Shown here: positions 30,863 to 41,754 of the stretch, one piece after another
Position numbering within the stretch: the first letter of the stretch is position 1
Layout: the number at the start of each line of letters is the position of its first letter
Source: Candidatus Sumerlaeota bacterium
Lineage (GTDB): Bacteria > Sumerlaeota > Sumerlaeia > SLMS01 > JAHLLQ01
DNA: 64,000 nucleotides
NCBI GenBank assembly: GCA_030156535.1
Contig: JASGMJ010000019.1
Location: forward strand, 18,566-82,565
Reading direction: 5' to 3'
Position numbers and translations under genes: made by a program
The notes under the pieces: generated by a model
Database searches by the model: none
What the model was told of the DNA's origin: nothing
The model's input: only the letters and a program-made list of their open reading frames with translations

Positions 30863-31990
30863 ATGCGTCACGCGGTTCTTACCTTGGTGATGGCCATTCT
30901 GATGGCCATGGCGGCGCCTGCTTCCGCCTTCGTCCTGACCCCGCTGGATGAAGGGCGCGTGGTCGTCGAATTGACAACTCAGGGGGCGAGCCGCGAGGCA
31001 GCCATCGAGAAGGCCAAGACGGAGTCCGTTCTGGGCTCGGTCGGGCGTATCTTCCTGAGCGACAAGCTGCTTCTGGCCGACGACCTGCTGGTGAAGTACC
31101 TGACCAACTACAGCAATGATTTCGTCACGGCAGTGGAAGTGCTCGACGAGCAGTTCGTCGCCGGACACAGCGAGGTCAAGGCGCGCGTCTACGTCAATTT
31201 CGACAAGCTGCAGAACGATCTGGAACAGAAGAAGTTCCTCTACAAGCCCGCCTACAAGCCGCGCTTCACCACGTTCATGACCGAACGCCTCGAAGGCCGC
31301 ATCAGCTCGCAGGGCATGGCCCGCGAAGCGCTCACGGGCGCACTGAACAATCTGGGGATGCGCCCCTACGAAGGGGAACTGACAACGCCGCCGAGCACGA
31401 CGGACGTTGCAGGCGATGCCTTCCTGCTGAACGCCGCCATCATCAGCAGCCAGCGCGCCGGCGTCGAGGTCGTCGTCTCGGGCGAATGCCGCACCCGTCT
31501 GGCCGACAAGAAGAAGCTCTACTTCGACGACTTCTGGTTCTATGACAGCGAGATGACCGCGGCGATTATCCGCGTGGACACGGGCGAGGTGCTCTTCAAG
31601 GCCAAGGGCTACGGCTCTGCAAGCTCCAAGGACCAGGATGAAGCCATCAAGATCTCCATTGATCGCGCCGCAAACCAGGCGGCTGCGGCCCTGGTGACGG
31701 ACTTCGAGAAATTCTGGCCACTGGTCGTACAGAGCGGGGCGGATTTTGAAGTCCTGCTGATTGGCGTGAACGAGGAATTGTTGCGCATCATCACGCAAAA
31801 TATCGAGCGTCTGGGCCGCGAAACCAAAGTTCATGTACGCAAGAAGTTCGACCGCAGCGCGGTGCTGTCGATCGAATACGGGGGAGGAAAGCAGGACCTG
31901 ATCGACAACCTGAAGTCCTGCCCGTACCCGACCCTCGACATCCGCAACCCCGAGGCGGAACAACGGTTCGAGGTGCAAGTCTCGGGCTGA
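30863..31990 (+). CDS. Secreted/periplasmic protein, unknown function
   Basis: Signal peptide MRHAVLTLVMAILMAMAAPASA; periplasmic-type sequence. Confidence 0.7.
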   Translation: MRHAVLTLVMAILMAMAAPASAFVLTPLDEGRVVVELTTQGASREAAIEKAKTESVLGSVGRIFLSDKLLLADDLLVKYLTNYSNDFVTAVEVLDEQFVAGHSEVKARVYVNFDKLQNDLEQKKFLYKPAYKPRFTTFMTERLEGRISSQGMAREALTGALNNLGMRPYEGELTTPPSTTDVAGDAFLLNAAIISSQRAGVEVVVSGECRTRLADKKKLYFDDFWFYDSEMTAAIIRVDTGEVLFKAKGYGSASSKDQDEAIKISIDRAANQAAAALVTDFEKFWPLVVQSGADFEVLLIGVNEELLRIITQNIERLGRETKVHVRKKFDRSAVLSIEYGGGKQDLIDNLKSCPYPTLDIRNPEAEQRFEVQVSG

Positions 31991-32044
31991 CGCAACTCCG
32001 CCACATATTCAAGCAGTCTCTTGGAGAAGCAGCCTTTGCGAGGC

Positions 32045-33790
32045 ATGAGTCGTTTTCTATCGTGCCCCCTGACGTTGGGGGCGCTTGCGCTCGGTTCCAT
32101 TTTGACAGCACAACCGGCGCCCGACCCCGTGGCCACCACAGCAGCGGAGTCCACGGCAACGGCCAGGACATTCGCTCCCCCGCCCATGCTTGAGGTTCCC
32201 GGTCTGGCGGGCGAGCCGGTGCCCCTGACGATGCGCGAGGTCGTGATGACGACCCTCGCCCAGAACTTCAACATCCAGATTCAGCTGAAGAACCGCGACA
32301 TTGCCGCGGAATCCGTGTGGTCGGAGTACGGGATCTATGATCCGCTCGTCTCGGGCCAGGTGTCGCAGTCGCGGGTGGACCGCCCCAGCGTCGGGATTGA
32401 TGGCAACGGCAACTCCGTCAGGACAGCCCTGCAGAGCGACACACTCGGCAGCAGCGTTTCCATCGCGCAACTGACACCGCTGGGCTCCACGGTCACTGTC
32501 ACCGCCGGGGAATCGGCGATGTACGACCATCACGCCGGCAACGTCGGCGCGAGTTCCACCACTTCGTCGCTCTACAACCGCTCGTACTCCACGTCCGCAA
32601 GCATTGGCGTGCGCCAGCCACTGCTCAAGAATTTCGGCCCTCTGGTCACCAACGCGAACATCCGCATTTCCAAGCGCCAGCTCGAACAATCCAACGAGCA
32701 GTTTCGCGGCGAAGTGATGGACCGGCTGGCGGCGGTCATGGCTGCCTACTGGGACCTGGACTTCGCTCTGCGCAATCTCGACGTGCAGCGCAAGGCCATG
32801 GAATCCGCCCTGGAACTGGAGCGGGTGAATTCCAAGCGGGTGGAAGTCGGCAATCTCCCCCGCCTGTCTCTCCTGCAGGCCCAGGCACAGGTGGCCTCGC
32901 GCGAGGCATTTCTCGTTACCGCCGAATCCCAGGTCATCGAGGCGCAGGACCGCCTGCTGACGCTGATGAGCTGGGACATCAACAACGCGCGGTGGAACGA
33001 GCCGATCTTTCCGGCCGATCCGCTCTCGTACTACGAGGACATCGTGATCGACGATGCGAAGGCCATCGAGGTGGCGCTGGCCAGCCGCCCCGACCTTGTT
33101 CAGGCCCGTCTGGATTTCGAGATCGCGGAAATCAACCGCAACGTTTCGCGGCGCCAACGCCTTCCGAATCTCGATGCGTTTGCGAACTACACACTGTCAG
33201 GACTCGACGATGATCGCGGCCCCGCCTATGGAGACCTTGGGCAGGGTGACTACGGCGGCTACAGCTACGGCCTTGAGCTGCGCTACCCGCTCTTCAACCG
33301 CCGCGCCCGGGCAGCCTATCATCAGGCGCTCGACCGCGTGGATCAGGCAGACCTTCAAGTCGATAACAGTGAACTGCAGGCGATGCGGGAAGTGCGTGCC
33401 GCCACGCGCGCCATCCGCACGGCGCTCCAACGCATCGCCGCCACGACGCGCCAGGTCGCTGCGGACGAGGAGAAACTCGACGCCGAACGCAAGCGCCTCG
33501 ACGTGGGCGAACGCACGGTCTTTGACGTCCTCGATTTCCAGGACGATCTGGCCGAATCGCGCGCCAATCAATCGCGCGCGCTGGCGGACTACCAGATCGC
33601 GCTGATCGAACTGGCGCGCTCGACGGGAGTGCTGCTTGAAGTTCAGGGCATCACGGTCGCCCCGCAGGATGAACCGCGTGGCTGGGCGTATTCCTTCGAG
33701 CCGGAAAAGGAAAGCCCTATCACCACCGTCGATTCGCGCGAATGGGTGAGTTTCCTGCGCGATCTCGAAGGAAAGAAGACGGCGCCGTAA
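32045..33790 (+). CDS. TolC-family outer membrane efflux protein
   Basis: Long helical repeats, e.g. AYWDLDFALRNLDVQRKAMESALELERVNSKRVEVGNLPRLSLLQAQAQVASREA, SYGLELRYPLFNRRARAAYHQAL. Confidence 0.9.
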   Translation: MSRFLSCPLTLGALALGSILTAQPAPDPVATTAAESTATARTFAPPPMLEVPGLAGEPVPLTMREVVMTTLAQNFNIQIQLKNRDIAAESVWSEYGIYDPLVSGQVSQSRVDRPSVGIDGNGNSVRTALQSDTLGSSVSIAQLTPLGSTVTVTAGESAMYDHHAGNVGASSTTSSLYNRSYSTSASIGVRQPLLKNFGPLVTNANIRISKRQLEQSNEQFRGEVMDRLAAVMAAYWDLDFALRNLDVQRKAMESALELERVNSKRVEVGNLPRLSLLQAQAQVASREAFLVTAESQVIEAQDRLLTLMSWDINNARWNEPIFPADPLSYYEDIVIDDAKAIEVALASRPDLVQARLDFEIAEINRNVSRRQRLPNLDAFANYTLSGLDDDRGPAYGDLGQGDYGGYSYGLELRYPLFNRRARAAYHQALDRVDQADLQVDNSELQAMREVRAATRAIRTALQRIAATTRQVAADEEKLDAERKRLDVGERTVFDVLDFQDDLAESRANQSRALADYQIALIELARSTGVLLEVQGITVAPQDEPRGWAYSFEPEKESPITTVDSREWVSFLRDLEGKKTAP

Positions 33791-33870
33791 GGTGCTTCAC
33801 GCAACTGGGAAGCAATGCTGCGGGAGAATTCGGGCGGGCGCATGGCGTCCGCCTTTTCTTTTGCGTTCGT

Positions 33871-34356
33871 TCAGGCGCCGACGGGCTCGACAAACACGCG
33901 CATGAGCACACCGGCGGGCGGGTAGTTGAAGACGACGGCGTTGCCGATCAGGTCGTCAAACTCACGCAGTTGCACGGTGAAAAGGTCGCTCTGTTCCGGC
34001 TCGAGGCGCCGGGGGACGAATCCCGAGAGATCGTCGCGCTCGCGGTCGAACCCGTAGGGTTTGGCATGATCGGGAGTGATCAGGCGGAAGGCCTCGGGCT
34101 CCACGAGAATGGCGGTCTTCGTGCGGTTCTTGACCGAGATCATCAGAACGTCGCCGCGGGCAACGGCCCGAACGCCGATGCCCTTCTGCCAGTCCAGCGG
34201 CTCGTTATAGCCGGACATGCCCTGGCCGCGGCCGGGAACCTTCAGAATCGTGAGGTCGTCGAGTGACTCGCCGACTTCCGGCTTGTTGGCGCCACAGGCG
34301 GCAAGCGCGAGCATCAGACCCGCTGCCAATGGAAGGGTGAGGGAAGGGTAACGCAT
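33871..34356 (-). CDS. Small putative lipoprotein
   Basis: MRYPSLTLPLAAGLMLALAACGANKPEVG (lipobox LAAC). Confidence 0.7.
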   Translation of the reverse strand: MRYPSLTLPLAAGLMLALAACGANKPEVGESLDDLTILKVPGRGQGMSGYNEPLDWQKGIGVRAVARGDVLMISVKNRTKTAILVEPEAFRLITPDHAKPYGFDRERDDLSGFVPRRLEPEQSDLFTVQLREFDDLIGNAVVFNYPPAGVLMRVFVEPVGA

Positions 34357-34367
34357 CGGAGGTTGTA

Positions 34368-35846
34368 TCAGCTCCCAGGGATTTCGTCGTCGAGGGCGGC
34401 CTTCTCGCGAATCACGTCGTCGAGGATTTGCTGCTTTTGTTCGGTGATCGTCACGTTGGGATCGAGAACGAGGGGCTCCTCCGTCTTTCCCCGGTTCATG
34501 AGCGCGGCAATCGCGACAACGATGATGAGCACGACACCGAGCACGCCGGCCGCAATGGCGATACGTGGCCCGGTGGAGGGAGCGGAGTTCTCCGTTGCCG
34601 GTTTGGCTTCACCGGCTTTGCGGTGAGCAGCGGGAGGGTGCTCTTTCGTTTCAGTGGGTGCGGCTTCCTCGATGGAGCGCCTGGGAGTGGGTGTTGTGGG
34701 GGATGGGGGTGTACGGCGGTCACCAGGCACGGGCAGCGGCGTCAATTGGTGGAGCAGAGCCGAGGTGGAGATGGGACCGCTGTCGGGGATGTCGGCCCCC
34801 TTGACGGGCTTGGGCGACTTGGGCGCCTTGGGCGGTTTGCCACGTCCTTCGGACTTGATGCGCTTGGAGGATTGCTTCTCGGGGAGTTCGGGCGTGGGCT
34901 TGGGAGTGGCGCGGAAATCCGCTCCGGTGTAGAGAGCGCCGCCGGCCTTGCCACGCCGCGTGTTGAGCATCGAAACGATGCTGGTGCTCGTGTCACGCAG
35001 GGCCTTCATCATGTCGTCGCAGAAGAGCCGGACGTTCTCATAGCGGGCGTCGCGGTTCTTCTCGATGGCCTTGGCGATCACGCGGTCAACGGCCACGGGA
35101 ACGTCGCCGTTGACTTCCGAGGGCATGGGCATGTCGTCGCCCGCAGGAAGACGCCGCGCGAGCATCTTGTAGAACGTAACCCCGAGTGAGTAGATGTCCG
35201 CGCGATGATCGACGCTGGCGGGGTCGGAGGTCTGCTCAGGAGCCATGTAGTGGGCGGTGCCGATGGCCTTTGGCTTGGCCGTGGTGTCTTCGCCTTCGCC
35301 CTGAACGATGTGGGCGATTCCGAAGTCGCCGATCTTGATCAGGTTCTCACTGCCGACCAGGATGTTGGAGGGCTTGATGTCGCGATGGACGACGCCCCGG
35401 CGATGCACGTACTCGAGGCCCTCGCAGCAGGCCTGCACGACGCGGCGCCAATCGTTGATCGTAAGGGCGTTGCGGATGATGAGTTGGTCCAGCGTCTCGC
35501 CCTCGACGTACTCCATTACGAAATAGTAGCAGGTGCCGTCGTGGCCACGGTCGATGATATTGACGATATTGGGATGCGAGAGTGATGCGAGCGCGCCCGC
35601 CTCGGCCTCGAAACGCGAAATGAATTCGGAATCACGGGCAAAGCGATCGTGCAATGCTTTGATGGCAACGGGGCGGCTCAGACTTTTTTGGATGGCCCGG
35701 TAGACAATGGCCATTCCGCCCTGGCCGATGACCCCTTCGATCTCGAAGTTGCCAGCAAGGACCTCGCCCTTCTGCAAGATTTTCTGACCAACACGCGAAG
35801 GAGTCGCAACTTCCCCATGCTGGCCCGCCTGCTGCTCTCCTGTCAT
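34368..35846 (-). CDS. Ser/Thr protein kinase with C-terminal TM segment
   Basis: GVIGQGGMAIVYRAIQ, VAIKAL, VVHRDIKPSNILV, KIGDFGIAHI, GTAHYMAPEQ; C-terminal hydrophobic segment. Confidence 0.95.
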   Translation of the reverse strand: MTGEQQAGQHGEVATPSRVGQKILQKGEVLAGNFEIEGVIGQGGMAIVYRAIQKSLSRPVAIKALHDRFARDSEFISRFEAEAGALASLSHPNIVNIIDRGHDGTCYYFVMEYVEGETLDQLIIRNALTINDWRRVVQACCEGLEYVHRRGVVHRDIKPSNILVGSENLIKIGDFGIAHIVQGEGEDTTAKPKAIGTAHYMAPEQTSDPASVDHRADIYSLGVTFYKMLARRLPAGDDMPMPSEVNGDVPVAVDRVIAKAIEKNRDARYENVRLFCDDMMKALRDTSTSIVSMLNTRRGKAGGALYTGADFRATPKPTPELPEKQSSKRIKSEGRGKPPKAPKSPKPVKGADIPDSGPISTSALLHQLTPLPVPGDRRTPPSPTTPTPRRSIEEAAPTETKEHPPAAHRKAGEAKPATENSAPSTGPRIAIAAGVLGVVLIIVVAIAALMNRGKTEEPLVLDPNVTITEQKQQILDDVIREKAALDDEIPGS

Positions 35847-36175
35847 ACGTCACACCCTGTTGGACGTCCGCGACGCTTCGGCCTCGTGCCGCCTTGCGAG
35901 GGAAAACGGCACCCTTTTCACCCCCCCGGAGTCAAAACACTTTCGTATTTGTGCTCAACCCGGATTTGCAGGAGGCCCAGGGTGTTCGCGTAGCGCTCGA
36001 ACACCTCTGGAAGTCCCCGATTGTCAACACCCTGCACTATGAACGCAGTGCAGCTTCCCGGCCCCCACCGAACATGCTGACGAGGGCAAGAGTTAGCACT
36101 CGTTTTTTCGGTCTATCAATCCCAATCTCCTACGAATCGCATCGGGGTTCAAAGCTGCCCGCAACCCCATGAGAA

Positions 36176-37384
36176 TCACAGGTCCCGGATCGTCACCCCC
36201 ACTTGGGCAAGCAGTGCTGCGAGATCGCGCCCGGCGGCAGGAATGCTGGGGACGATGCGGTGGGCATTCACGCGCGTCCAGGACGATGCTGCCGGGCCCA
36301 CTTCGATCTGCTGTGGATCGAGCAGCGCCTGCCATTCGCGCCGCCGGCTGCTCGAATAGGCCAAGAGGATGTCTTCAGGAACGCTGTTGCGCAGAATCTC
36401 GAAGATCCGGCTGGCCAGATCGTGCCCCTCGTGGAAGGCGACGTTCATGCTGTGAACGCCCAGCGGGGAACTCAGGTGCGCGGCGTCACCCGTCAGCCAG
36501 ACGCGCCCGCTCCCGAAGGTGTCCAGACGGTAGGGCTCGAAGCGCACGCACGCGGCCCACCCAATCTCCAGAGGCAAGCCGCTGAACCAAGGGGCGCGCT
36601 CGCCAACAAGGCGCCGGAGCTGATCAAGCGAGGAGTTGTGCTCTCCGGGATTCGCAATCCCGAATGCCCAACGGCACCAGCCTCCCGGCAGCGGCCACAG
36701 GACGGAGAGCATCCCGTCGCTGGCGACGATCCGCATTTCGCTACCCACGTCCTGCGTGCTTTCAAACTCATAGAGGGAAAAGTACATCTTGTTGCCACAA
36801 GGCACCCGAGGAATCTCCAGAACCTTGCGCACAGTGGAGTGATAGCCGTCCGCGCCAATGACATAGCGCGCCTTCACCGTCCTGCGCCCCAGCACCATCG
36901 GCTGGATATCCAAGACCGGATAGCCCTGGGGCGCGTCGCCGGTGTGGTGGATGGTGGCCGTTGCGTGATCGGGCGAACCGAGGTCGAGTTCGATCAACTC
37001 GTGTTGCCAACGTACCTCGATCCCCTTTTGGCGCAGACGCTCTTCGAGCACTGCTTCCAGAGCGCTCTGCGGCAGAACGGCGATGTAGGGATGGCGGACA
37101 TCGAGCTTGTCGTAGTCGATGATCAAGCGCTCGGTGCTGCCCTCGTAAAAGGAGGTCCTGCGCAGAAGGTTGGCCTGCTTCAGGACGGGCTCCAACAGGC
37201 CGATGTCGTCGAGCATGCGCAACGTCTGGGGATGAAGGGCGAGGGCGTAGCTGCGGACATTGGTTCGGCGGGCACGATCGATGATCCAGCAATCGACTCC
37301 CCGTTCGGCCAGCATGACGGCCGTGAGAAGTCCAACGGGACCGGCTCCCACCACCAGCACCTCGGTTTTCTGTGCGAATGCCAT
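36176..37384 (-). CDS. FAD-dependent monooxygenase (PheA/TfdB-like)
   Basis: TEVLVVGAGPVGLLTAVMLAERGVDCWIIDRA, YVIGADGYHSTVRKVL, RVWLTGDAAHLSSPLGVHSMNVAFHEGHDLASRI. Confidence 0.92.
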   Translation of the reverse strand: MAFAQKTEVLVVGAGPVGLLTAVMLAERGVDCWIIDRARRTNVRSYALALHPQTLRMLDDIGLLEPVLKQANLLRRTSFYEGSTERLIIDYDKLDVRHPYIAVLPQSALEAVLEERLRQKGIEVRWQHELIELDLGSPDHATATIHHTGDAPQGYPVLDIQPMVLGRRTVKARYVIGADGYHSTVRKVLEIPRVPCGNKMYFSLYEFESTQDVGSEMRIVASDGMLSVLWPLPGGWCRWAFGIANPGEHNSSLDQLRRLVGERAPWFSGLPLEIGWAACVRFEPYRLDTFGSGRVWLTGDAAHLSSPLGVHSMNVAFHEGHDLASRIFEILRNSVPEDILLAYSSSRRREWQALLDPQQIEVGPAASSWTRVNAHRIVPSIPAAGRDLAALLAQVGVTIRDL

Positions 37385-37531
37385 GGTACTTCTCCCAATG
37401 CGTGCCTTGCCGACAGGAGAAACGATCCCTGGTCATCGGCAAGAATGAAATCATCCTGAACACGTCGAAGGGTTCACCACCCTCTGGTTCACCGATCATC
37501 TTTCCGCAAGAGAGCATTCAGACGCAATCGG

Positions 37532-40228
37532 TTAGTGTCCGCCAACGGAGAACCAGTCGAGTTCGACGGGAACGGAGCCCGGCGCCGCCATGTTGTCGAG
37601 GGTGAGGACGAATGTCCCCGGCGCCGTCGAAGGAGAGGGCTCGCCCACTGCAACGTACCAGCCGATGATTTCATCCAGTTCCACCAAGCCATCGCCGGTG
37701 CCGTACAACCCCTGCGCGAACCAGGTGCTGCCGATGGCACTCTGGGAAAGCGGGGCGGACGACGTGAGCGTCGTGAAGGCCACGGAGGAGGGGAGTGCAA
37801 CGCCATATCCCCAGGAGTCGCCGTCGAGCTCGATGAGGGCGACGATGAGTTGCTGGCCGCCCCCGGAGGGATTGGCGGCGTCGGCGGCAACGTCGAGCGA
37901 GACCATCGAGTGTCCCGTGATGTCCAGCGGCGCGATGAAACGATGCAGGAACGCGGCGCGCCCAAATGCCGTTGAGCCCGTCGTGAAGGCCACTTTCATT
38001 CCTGCCCCACCGCCGTTGCCCACGGCAGCCTGGCGCACGGTGGAGAAGCCCGAGGTGCTGGCGTCGCGGGTGCGGGCAGCGGCGGCGGCATTGGTCGGAT
38101 AAAGATCGAAGGTATCGAGAACGGGGGCGGCTGCCGCGCCGGAATCGGTGGCAAGCTTGTAGGCGAACGGGCCGACCACGTCTCCGGCACCCGCATTGTC
38201 GTCGCCGTAGAGGAAGCGAATCGTGGAGCCCAGAGCGCCCGGGAAAGCCGTGGCGATGTCGGCCCCCGCAGGCAATGCCGTGGACAAGCTGAGCGCGAAC
38301 TCGATGTCGGTTGTCGCCGAGGAAGGTCCCCAGGCAATCGTCGATGGAACGGCGGCGCCTTCGTTGAAAGCGCCGGCGGATTCTCCGTAGACGCTCTCCC
38401 CCGCCACCAGGGTGTCGGAGCCCATCGCCTGCCCGAAGATGTCAAAGCCGGTGGCGTTGTTGTTGTCGCCATCAATGGCGGCGAACTCGGCGCCGTCGAA
38501 GGCATCGGCATCGGCACTCTGGAGGCGGACGTAGAGAGAGGTGGCGTCGTTCGCGAGATAGACGGCGATCACATCGCGCCCCGTGCCGCCGTCGCCCGCC
38601 GGGTCGAGCATCAGCGCGGGTGCCTGGCCTTCCCATTCGTCCATGCTGCCATCGATCAGAATACCCGGCGCCCAGACGCCGTCGGCGCGGGGAGTCGCTT
38701 CGAGTTCCACTGTGTTCGCTTCTTCGAGAGGCACCGCGAGACTGTCCTCCGCGCGCACGGCGAACTTGTACGTTGTCCCGTTCGTGAGCCCGGTGACCGT
38801 GTATTCGTAGGGAAAACGATTCGTGCCCGTGCCCCGCGCGTAGTCATCGGGTTGGGTGGGAACGGCGTGGGCGATCTTCGTTGCCGTGCCGAAATCCAAC
38901 GCAGCCTCGTCCGTGTAGTAGATGTTGTAGCGCACCGGTTGCGTCTGGTCGCGCGCCACGTCCCAGCGCACCGTCACCTGCCCGTCGCCCGGCTCGGCCT
39001 CCTGAATCCCGGTGCGCGGGGTGGGGGCCTGATTGCCCGGCGTCACGGAATCGGAGTCCGCCGAGGTAGCGGCCGTGCTGTCCCACACGGGGGCGGAGAC
39101 GTCGGGGTTGGCGGCATTCCAAGCGGCCTGGTCGGTGTGAATCTGGTCGAGGGTGACGACGCTGCGATAAGCCAGCCAGCCTTGCTCGCCCTGCATCTCC
39201 GTGTAGTCCTGTTCGATTTCTGCGGGCGTCAGGTCGGCCGGGTTGTCGTAGCCCAGCGCGATGAGAGTGAAGCCGTCGGCGTACCCGGCCTCGGCATTGA
39301 GCTTCGGCGCGTACTCGTGCTTGTTGGAATCGAATCCCGGAGTGATGCGGTTGGCGTTGCTGCTGTCGGTGTGGTAGCTCTCGAACATCAGTGCGCTGAG
39401 TTCCGAGCGGAAGTTGTAGTCGTAGTTCTTCAGGTTGGGATTGAAGAAGAACAGCCCCCGGTTGCCGATCAGGAGCGCGCCGGGATAATCCAAAGCGATG
39501 TTGCGGACGAGGTCCTGCATCCCCGGAGCAGTCCACTCGTAAGCCGTTCCAAAGGAGTTCGGGGCCGCCGTGTCGAGCGTATCGAGAAACAGGCCGTCGC
39601 ACCCGAGTCCCCGGCCGACCGTGGTCGTCAGAATCTCGTCGATGCCCGCCTGCCCGTCGGTGGCGTAGACCATCGACTTGAGCACGGCATACCACGCCGG
39701 ATCGCCCGCGTTGACGTAGTAGGCGCCGAAGATGGAATTCTGGTCCGGGTTGCCGTCCGAATCGCTGTCATCGAGGTAGTAGGAGGCGTACGCCGTCCCG
39801 CCGGGTGACGGATCGCCCAGCCAGGCGTTGTTGTCTTCGATGTAAGCGAGCGGGGTGGAGTCCGAGGGGCGCGGATCAACGCGGGGCCCCGTGCCTCCAC
39901 CCGCAACTGGCGCCGCAGGCCGGTCGTCCTCGCCAACCGACAGGTAGGCCACGACAAGGACGTCGTCCGCGGTTCCGGCAATGGCATCCGGCCCTGCCTT
40001 GATCGCGGCGACGTGGGCCGCCGTCAGGTTGGACTGCGGGTGCAGGATCACGAGATCGTAGTTGTTGCGGGCCGTGTTCACCTTTGCCGCGTCCCAGTTC
40101 CCATAGTAGACAAGGTAGGCATCCGAGGCATCGAGGCCGGCGATGGGCCCCGCAGCCGCCAGAAGTTCCGGGAAGGCGGCGGCGCAAAGGAGTGCGGGGA
40201 GAACAAGGCAGCGGGAGATCGAAGTCAT
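37532..40228 (-). CDS. Secreted multidomain glycosidase: GH114-like TIM barrel + FN3 + CBM9/DOMON-like domain
   Basis: Signal peptide; VVAYLSVGEDD, LGCDGLFLDTLDTA (GH114-like); FN3-like VRYNIYYT...VTGLTNGTTYKFAVRAED; ILIDGSMDEWEG. Confidence 0.75.
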   Translation of the reverse strand: MTSISRCLVLPALLCAAAFPELLAAAGPIAGLDASDAYLVYYGNWDAAKVNTARNNYDLVILHPQSNLTAAHVAAIKAGPDAIAGTADDVLVVAYLSVGEDDRPAAPVAGGGTGPRVDPRPSDSTPLAYIEDNNAWLGDPSPGGTAYASYYLDDSDSDGNPDQNSIFGAYYVNAGDPAWYAVLKSMVYATDGQAGIDEILTTTVGRGLGCDGLFLDTLDTAAPNSFGTAYEWTAPGMQDLVRNIALDYPGALLIGNRGLFFFNPNLKNYDYNFRSELSALMFESYHTDSSNANRITPGFDSNKHEYAPKLNAEAGYADGFTLIALGYDNPADLTPAEIEQDYTEMQGEQGWLAYRSVVTLDQIHTDQAAWNAANPDVSAPVWDSTAATSADSDSVTPGNQAPTPRTGIQEAEPGDGQVTVRWDVARDQTQPVRYNIYYTDEAALDFGTATKIAHAVPTQPDDYARGTGTNRFPYEYTVTGLTNGTTYKFAVRAEDSLAVPLEEANTVELEATPRADGVWAPGILIDGSMDEWEGQAPALMLDPAGDGGTGRDVIAVYLANDATSLYVRLQSADADAFDGAEFAAIDGDNNNATGFDIFGQAMGSDTLVAGESVYGESAGAFNEGAAVPSTIAWGPSSATTDIEFALSLSTALPAGADIATAFPGALGSTIRFLYGDDNAGAGDVVGPFAYKLATDSGAAAAPVLDTFDLYPTNAAAAARTRDASTSGFSTVRQAAVGNGGGAGMKVAFTTGSTAFGRAAFLHRFIAPLDITGHSMVSLDVAADAANPSGGGQQLIVALIELDGDSWGYGVALPSSVAFTTLTSSAPLSQSAIGSTWFAQGLYGTGDGLVELDEIIGWYVAVGEPSPSTAPGTFVLTLDNMAAPGSVPVELDWFSVGGH

Positions 40229-40398
40229 GGGAAAACCCCTGTTTATTTCAGTACTAAATTTAAGACAAAACTGAAAAGATTGGGCGAGGCAGTCAATCCA
40301 AATGCAGCGGGCAGGCCAAAGCAGGCACTCGCTGCGATTGACCTATTCCGCCGGGTAGGGCGAAGACTCTGCCTATCCTGCAGCCAAGGAAGCCGCCG

Positions 40399-41166
40399 TT
40401 GAACATCGAAGAGTACGAAAAGATGTACGTCCTTGAGAATTCCTACTGGTGGTTTCAAGGGCGGCTGTGCATGATCGAGGCGATCCTGGAATCGTGCCTG
40501 CCGGAGTTGCCGCGCCCCGGACGCGTGCTCGACGTGGGTTGCGGCACCGGGCTCATGCTCAAGCGCTTTGCCCATTGGAAGCCGATTGGTGCGGACTTTT
40601 CGCATCTTGCCCTGAAGTACAGCGGGGAACGCGGCATCGAGAATCTGGTGCGCGCGGATGTGGTCCATCTCCCCTTCAAGGACAACTCGCTGGACCTGAT
40701 CCTGGCGCTCGATATGATGGAGCACGTCGAGCGCGATGACCTGTTGATCGAGGAGTTCAACCGTGTGCTGCGCCCCGGCGGTTTCCTGATGGCGACGGTG
40801 CCGGCGCATCCCAATCTGTGGAGCGGGCACGACATCGCGCTCCACCACTTCCGGCGCTATACGGCGGAGTCGCTGCGCAAGGTGTTGCGCCACGGCAAGT
40901 TCAAGCCGCTGCGCTTCACCTATGGGATTTGCTTTCTGCATCCGGTGATTGTGCTCTTCCGGTTGTTGCAGCGGCTCTGGCAGCGTTCCACCGGTGTGGG
41001 CAATCCCCAGCCCAGGACGCATCTGATTCCCCTGCCCAAGCCGATTAATGCCCTGCTGATCGCAATCCTGCATTTCGAGGCTTTTCTGCTGCGGCGCTTT
41101 GATCTTCCGATGGGAACGTCGCTCGTCGTTCTCGCCCAGAAGAAGCAGCCCCTCGCAGGAAAGTAA
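40399..41166 (+). CDS. Class I SAM-dependent methyltransferase
   Basis: GRVLDVGCGTGLMLKRFAHWKPIGADFS, LILALDMMEHVERDDLLIEEFNRVLRPGG. Confidence 0.9.
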   Translation: MNIEEYEKMYVLENSYWWFQGRLCMIEAILESCLPELPRPGRVLDVGCGTGLMLKRFAHWKPIGADFSHLALKYSGERGIENLVRADVVHLPFKDNSLDLILALDMMEHVERDDLLIEEFNRVLRPGGFLMATVPAHPNLWSGHDIALHHFRRYTAESLRKVLRHGKFKPLRFTYGICFLHPVIVLFRLLQRLWQRSTGVGNPQPRTHLIPLPKPINALLIAILHFEAFLLRRFDLPMGTSLVVLAQKKQPLAGK

Positions 41167-41184
41167 GCCGGCCGGAGACTTCCC

Positions 41185-41754
41185 GTGGACGTGATCGTTT
41201 ACCGCCATCCTTCCCACACCGCCCGCACGATTTCCATCGTGGAGGGCGACATCACGCGCGAAGACGCCGACGTCATCGTCAATGCGGCCAACCGGCATCT
41301 GGCCGGGGGTGGCGGCGTGGACGGCGCGATCCATCGCGCGGGGGGGCCGGCGTTGCTGGAGGAGTGCCGAAAGTTCATCGAGGAGCACGGCCCCCTGGTG
41401 CGCGGCGAAGCGATGAGCACCACGGGCGGCCGCCTGAAGGCTCGCCACGTCATCCACACGGCAGGTCCGGTCTACCGCGACGGCGGCTCGGGCGAAGAGG
41501 AGCACCTGCGGGGCAACTATGCGAACTCGCTGCGTCTGGCCGCCGAACTGGGCGCGGGCAGCGTCGCATTCCCCGCCATCAGTTGCGGGGTGTACGGCTA
41601 TCCTTTTGAGGAGGCCGCCGCGATTGCGCTGGAAGAGATGCACGCCTTTCTGGTAGGCGATGAGGCACCCGATGCCTTCGCCATCCGGTTCGTTCTTTTC
41701 AGCGGCAAGCAGGCCCGCGAGGCGTTGAGGATCGCCGAAGAGGTGCTCGGGTAG
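41185..41754 (+). CDS. Macro-domain (ADP-ribose-binding/hydrolase) protein
   Basis: [65 protein letters not shown]. Confidence 0.95.
   Translation: MDVIVYRHPSHTARTISIVEGDITREDADVIVNAANRHLAGGGGVDGAIHRAGGPALLEECRKFIEEHGPLVRGEAMSTTGGRLKARHVIHTAGPVYRDGGSGEEEHLRGNYANSLRLAAELGAGSVAFPAISCGVYGYPFEEAAAIALEEMHAFLVGDEAPDAFAIRFVLFSGKQAREALRIAEEVLG

Noticed and set aside
36093-36101. TTAGCACTC, half of a CIRCE (HrcA) element
   Set aside because: No matching GAGTGCTAA arm at the required spacing and not next to a heat-shock gene
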